Source: Nematostella vectensis (taxonomy: Eukaryota > Cnidaria > Anthozoa > Actiniaria > Edwardsiidae). From it: a stretch of DNA of 64,000 nucleotides. Made by a program: the position numbers and the translations under genes. Location of the stretch: NCBI RefSeq assembly GCF_932526225.1, contig NC_064041.1, positions 13,727,951-13,791,950 on the forward strand. The letters are read 5' to 3'. This document shows positions 60,449 to 64,000 of the stretch, piece after piece. The number at the start of each line of letters is the position of its first letter. Positions within the stretch are counted from its first letter, which is position 1. Below the pieces are notes generated by a model. It saw only the letters and a list, made by a program, of their open reading frames with translations. It ran no database searches and was not told the origin of the DNA.

Positions 60449-63400
60449 ATGATGTTTCGTATTTGCGCCAGCGCACTGGAATGCAACATGCCTAGAATAA
60501 TATCAAGCAAAAATTGCAAGGTAGGAAAGCTGTTTTTGTTGTCTGAACGACAACACAACTCAAAGTCCTGCAATCAACCGCTTCGTTTGTTGTTGTGTTG
60601 TGTTCGTTGTTTTAATATTACAAATCGGTTTTTATCATTACCAGAGAAGAAAAACGCTTCTGTGTTTATTTTGTCATGCTGTATACAAGGTTTGTTAGTT
60701 AAATAACCAAAATACACAACTATGCCTTGGTTTTAAGGAATCAGATTTGCAGAAACCCCAGCATTTTTTTTTCGCAGTAGTTCACAGGTAGCCCAGGCAA
60801 TGGTTTCGAAGCTTGTTCGTAGCTTGGAATCGGCAGTTATTCTTAAGTAGGGGGAGATAAGTCATATATTCCGTTACGAAAACCCCCCAAAATCGTATAT
60901 TACACATAAATATGACAACAACAAGGCATGTTCTAAGTTTTAAGGCAATTTTATTGGCAATGTTTGACAAAAAGTCGTGCGACTTCAATCCACTCGTTTT
61001 ACCTCTAAGAATAACAGCCGATTCCAAGCTACGAACAAGCTTCAAAACCATTGCCTGGGCTACCTGTGAGTAGTTTTGGGATGTGAATGTCTCAGAACTA
61101 TCGCGGGCTTTGAAGTTGATATATATTTTTTATTATTTAATGTTTTTTTTTTAAACATTAAAATGTTTTTAAAAAACTGCAAATCATAAAGTCTGCTGGA
61201 ACACGTTGAAAATAAAATCATAATCTACGCGATTGATACAAAATCACCCCCTTTAACCCATTGACAACCACAACCCAAAAAAATTGTCATAAATGAAAAA
61301 TAAACACAATGAGGCAGGGGGAGGCTTGCCTCCCGTTTATGTATTGCTGTATCCGTTCCTGCCTTTGGAAACTTCAGTTTAGTCATCAGGCCGGTGTGAC
61401 TGATGCACATTTTGATCTCTTCTCTATGTTACAGTCACTCACTCACAAGCCAATGTTAGCACCGACTGCTGCTAAATTCATGCCCCGTCACCTGAGCATG
61501 ATGGCTTGTGAAAAAGACCTACCCAAACTTCCATTGCCTCCATTGCAACAGACGATGGACAAGTATCTAGCTGCCGTGCGTCCTCTAGTGGATGACAAAG
61601 ACTACGAAAGAACTAAAAGTCTTGTGGATGAATTTAGAAAAAGTGGTGGTGTCGGAGAGAGGCTACAAGCAATACTCAAGGAACGGGAAAGGACAACTGA
61701 AAATTATGTATGATTTTGCATAGGTGTTCATAACTATAGCAAATAAGAATAAGAAGAATACATGCACTTAGTAAAGGGCAGTGCAAATTTCGCTAAGGCC
61801 ACAGTGCTTATTTTAGGCTGGCACTGGTGAGAAACTTTAATAAGCATTTTTTATTTTTTTCCTTTTTAACTCACCCTTTAATATTTTTTTTACTTCAATT
61901 GATTTACTTCAATCTGTCTTCCTCAAATCTATTTTTCAGGTAACAGAATGGTGGTCCAACAATTTCCTAAGTGCACGCGACTCAGTTGTCATCAACCTCA
62001 GCCCAGGTTTTACCTTCCCTAAAGAGGATTTCTCAAATAAACTGGATCAGATTAGATTTTCAGCAAGACTACTTCATAATACTGCAAATTTCAGAGACAT
62101 GATTGACAAGTAAGTTAACAAATAGGAAGGTGAAAAGGCGGAGCCCTGTGGCTCATCCTGAGACTCCTCTCTGCCATCCTTTGGCAACTAACTCCCTATT
62201 GATAGGCGTGGCTCCAATACCTCTTTTTATGCATTCTCCAGTATCTTCACAAGTGTGGATCAGACACCCCCATTTATTGGTGGGGTTCCAGATCCCCATT
62301 TAGAGTGGTGGCTCAAACACCCCAATTCATAGGCGTGGCTCCAACACTTCTTTTAATAAGCATTTTTCCAGGAACGAGACACCCCATTCATAGGGGTGGC
62401 TCAAACACCCCAATTCATAGGCGTGGCTCCAACACTTCTTTTAATAAGCATTTTTCCAGGAACGAGACACCCCATTCATAGGGGTAGCTTAAACACCCCA
62501 ATTCATAGGGGTAGCTCCAACACCAATTTAAATAGGAATTGTTCCATGACCTCAATAGGTGTGGATCAGACATCCCCATTTATAGGTTGGGTTCGAGCAT
62601 TCCCATTTATTAGGGCTGTTCCAATACCCCTATTCATAGACATGCACTTAACACTTCTATTCTTAGACCTAACACCTAGACATGGATTAATACCCCATTT
62701 AAAGGGGTTGCCCCGATGCCTGTTCTACACTCCTATGCATTGGAATGGTAACACCTCTCTTTAGATGGCTTTAACACCCCTTATCAAGGGCGTGGCCTCA
62801 TATTCATAGGTGTGGTCCTAGTACCCTATTCATTGGTGTGGCTCTAATACCTTAATTCATACTCATCTCTAGAACAAGTTAGTAAGGAACTCATGCTTTA
62901 CAAAGGTCTAACCACCTGGTTTTCTTTCTTTCAAGTGATGAGCTGAGTATTGATAGGGTTGGAGATAGTCCTATGAGCATGTATCAGTACAAGCTCTTTC
63001 TCTGTGGGAGTCGCATCCCCCGTCCCAAGATTGACACCTACTTTGTAGCACCAAAAGGAGAAGCAAAGCATGTTGTTGTTGTTCACAATAATCAGGTACC
63101 TTGGACTTAAAGAGGGCCAAAGGCCTTGTTATCTATGTCGCTATTGTCCTAATTAATCAGGTACTTCAGAGGGTGGCATTGGGGTTAGGGCTAGTATGCA
63201 AGAGATTTGTCAGTGGAATTGGCAAATAAGGTATTTTACCTATTACTATGCAGAAGCTCATCCAGGGGGAGGGTTTAGGGGGTTTAACACCCCCCCACCC
63301 CCCTTTGGGTTGCTAGAGAGGCATATGTAACAAATAAAATACCCCCTCCCCCCTTTGTCACTGAGACAACCCCCCCCCCCCTTTAGCGAAAAGCTAGATC

Positions 63401-63650
63401 CGCCCCTGCAATGGGAATGAACATCGACAGATAGTAGATTTGTGTTATTTGGTGTTATTTGGTGGCTTTCCCTTTTAGTTCTATTCTCTGGATGTGTATG
63501 GCACTTATGGAAAGCCCCTAAATGAGCCTGAGATAGCAGCCCAGCTACTGAAGATTGTACAGAGCTCAGATGCTGAGGAGCCTCCTGTGGGGGTATTAAC
63601 CAGTGAGAACAGAAGTGTATGGGCCAAGGAGAGGGAGGTGCTATCACAAG
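60449..63650 (+). CDS. Carnitine O-acetyltransferase (CRAT), 5' part, runs off window
   Basis: Enzyme that moves acetyl and short acyl groups between CoA and carnitine in mitochondria and peroxisomes. Exons seen: 60449-60520, 61435-61707, 61940-62109, 62936-63095 and 63479-63650, phase-consistent, first 282 residues. The family signature LPKLPLPPLQQTMDKYL follows the presequence. GGVGERLQ, TEWWSNNF, RDMIDN, CGSRIPRPKIDTYFV, HVVVVHNNQFYSLDVYG and PVGVLTSENRSVWAKERE match human CRAT in order. The catalytic histidine and the C-terminal half lie beyond 64000. Exon 1 is inferred: ATG 60449 or 60452 with MMFRICASALE, in phase, and acceptable as a targeting peptide. ATG 61459 in exon 2 is an alternative start. 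The family also contains CPT and CROT; the similarity is closest to CRAT. Confidence 0.9.
60782..61069. mobile_element. MITE with ~64-bp TIRs and 5-bp GTAGT target duplication
   Basis: The left end TCACAGGTAGCCCAGGCAAT is inverted at the right end (ATTGCCTGGGCTACCTGTGA). Near-perfect inverted identity continues for about 64 bp through GCTTGTTCGTAGCTTGGAATC. GTAGT flanks both ends (60777-60781 and 61070-61074). It is 288 bp and non-coding, in CRAT intron 1. High TIR identity (about 3 mismatches) suggests a recent insertion. Confidence 0.85.
62150..62870. repeat. Degenerate tandem repeat in CRAT intron 3
   Basis: Many diverged roughly 40-bp units around the words ATTCATAGGNGTGGCTC and CAACACYTCTTTTA. 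Within it an 81-83 bp higher unit is nearly exactly doubled (about 62324-62505: AATTCATAGGCGTGGCTCC to TGGCTCAAACACCCC). Not coding. Confidence 0.85.
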
Positions 63651-63874
63651 GTATAATACACACTTATTTCAAGTTAGGCTTCACTTGGATAATCTATTTG
63701 TTGTAGCCTGTAGTGCTTCATGGGTATTTAAAGAATAAGTAAATAAGTGTAGATATAAAGAAACTAATGTCTGCAAAGCTGTAGCATTCTTGTTTATGCC
63801 AGGGGAGATTGGGGAGTTTGGAAGAAACCACACCCCCCCACTTTACTGGTAGGTCTGCTCTAACGAAGGAACAA

Positions 63875-63879
63875 ACCCC

Positions 63880-63910
<31 letters not shown>

Positions 63911-63912
63911 AC
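63875..63912. repeat. (C)21(CA)n microsatellite
   Basis: A poly-C tract runs directly into CACACACACACAC, in the last CRAT intron seen here. Confidence 0.97.
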
Positions 63913-64000
63913 TTTACTGGAAGGTCTGCTCTGATGAAGAAAAATTGAGTTCCATTGCATAGAGCTACCTACTAGAAAATGGGCTGCTAAATGGGTAAAC

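Overview
This window is animal genomic DNA, about 40% GC by eye. Genes are split into many short exons with GT-AG introns, and the introns are full of tandem repeats and small DNA transposons. Gene content and protein divergence suggest an early-branching animal. A sea anemone such as Nematostella or another anthozoan is my best guess, but that is inference. No bacterial, viral or CRISPR features were found.

Layout: (1) 1-6825 is a 61-bp-unit satellite that runs off the left edge. (2) 7270-12186 (minus) is an eight-exon homolog of human C8orf76. (3) About 12278-13385 (minus) is a 5'-truncated non-LTR retrotransposon, sitting between C8orf76 and a tiny plus-strand CENP-W gene (13645-14354). 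(4) 16969-26519 (minus) is a 12-exon gamma-synergin (SYNRG) gene with an EH domain and many acidic FG[DE]F-type motifs. (5) 29290-44713 (minus) is a 24-exon EHMT (GLP/G9a) histone H3K9 methyltransferase with ankyrin repeats, pre-SET, SET and post-SET. (6) 46796-60028 (minus) is a 14-exon medium-chain acyl-CoA synthetase (ACSM). (7) From 60449 (plus) there is the 5' part of a carnitine O-acetyltransferase (CRAT) gene that runs off the right edge. ACSM and CRAT are head to head, 420 bp apart between start codons, and both act on acyl-CoA.

The most unusual feature is in EHMT. Three minisatellites in its introns were built from the gene's own exon-intron junctions. The largest (36050-39830, about 88 copies of a roughly 43-bp unit) copies the 3' splice site and first ~33 nt of an ankyrin exon, and leaves the intron open in the exon's reading frame for hundreds of bases. 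Two smaller arrays copy 5' splice sites (35736-35938 and 32385-32615). A MITE also lies 3 bp inside the donor of the neighbouring ankyrin exon.

Other notable repeats are a 3.1-kb, 22-bp array in an ACSM intron that carries a nuclear-receptor extended half-site (TCAAGGTCA) in most units, a CRE-rich (TGACGTCA) tandem repeat in C8orf76 intron 1, and several MITE families with long terminal inverted repeats. All exon coordinates were derived by hand from splice consensus, phase agreement and remembered family similarity. No database search was run.
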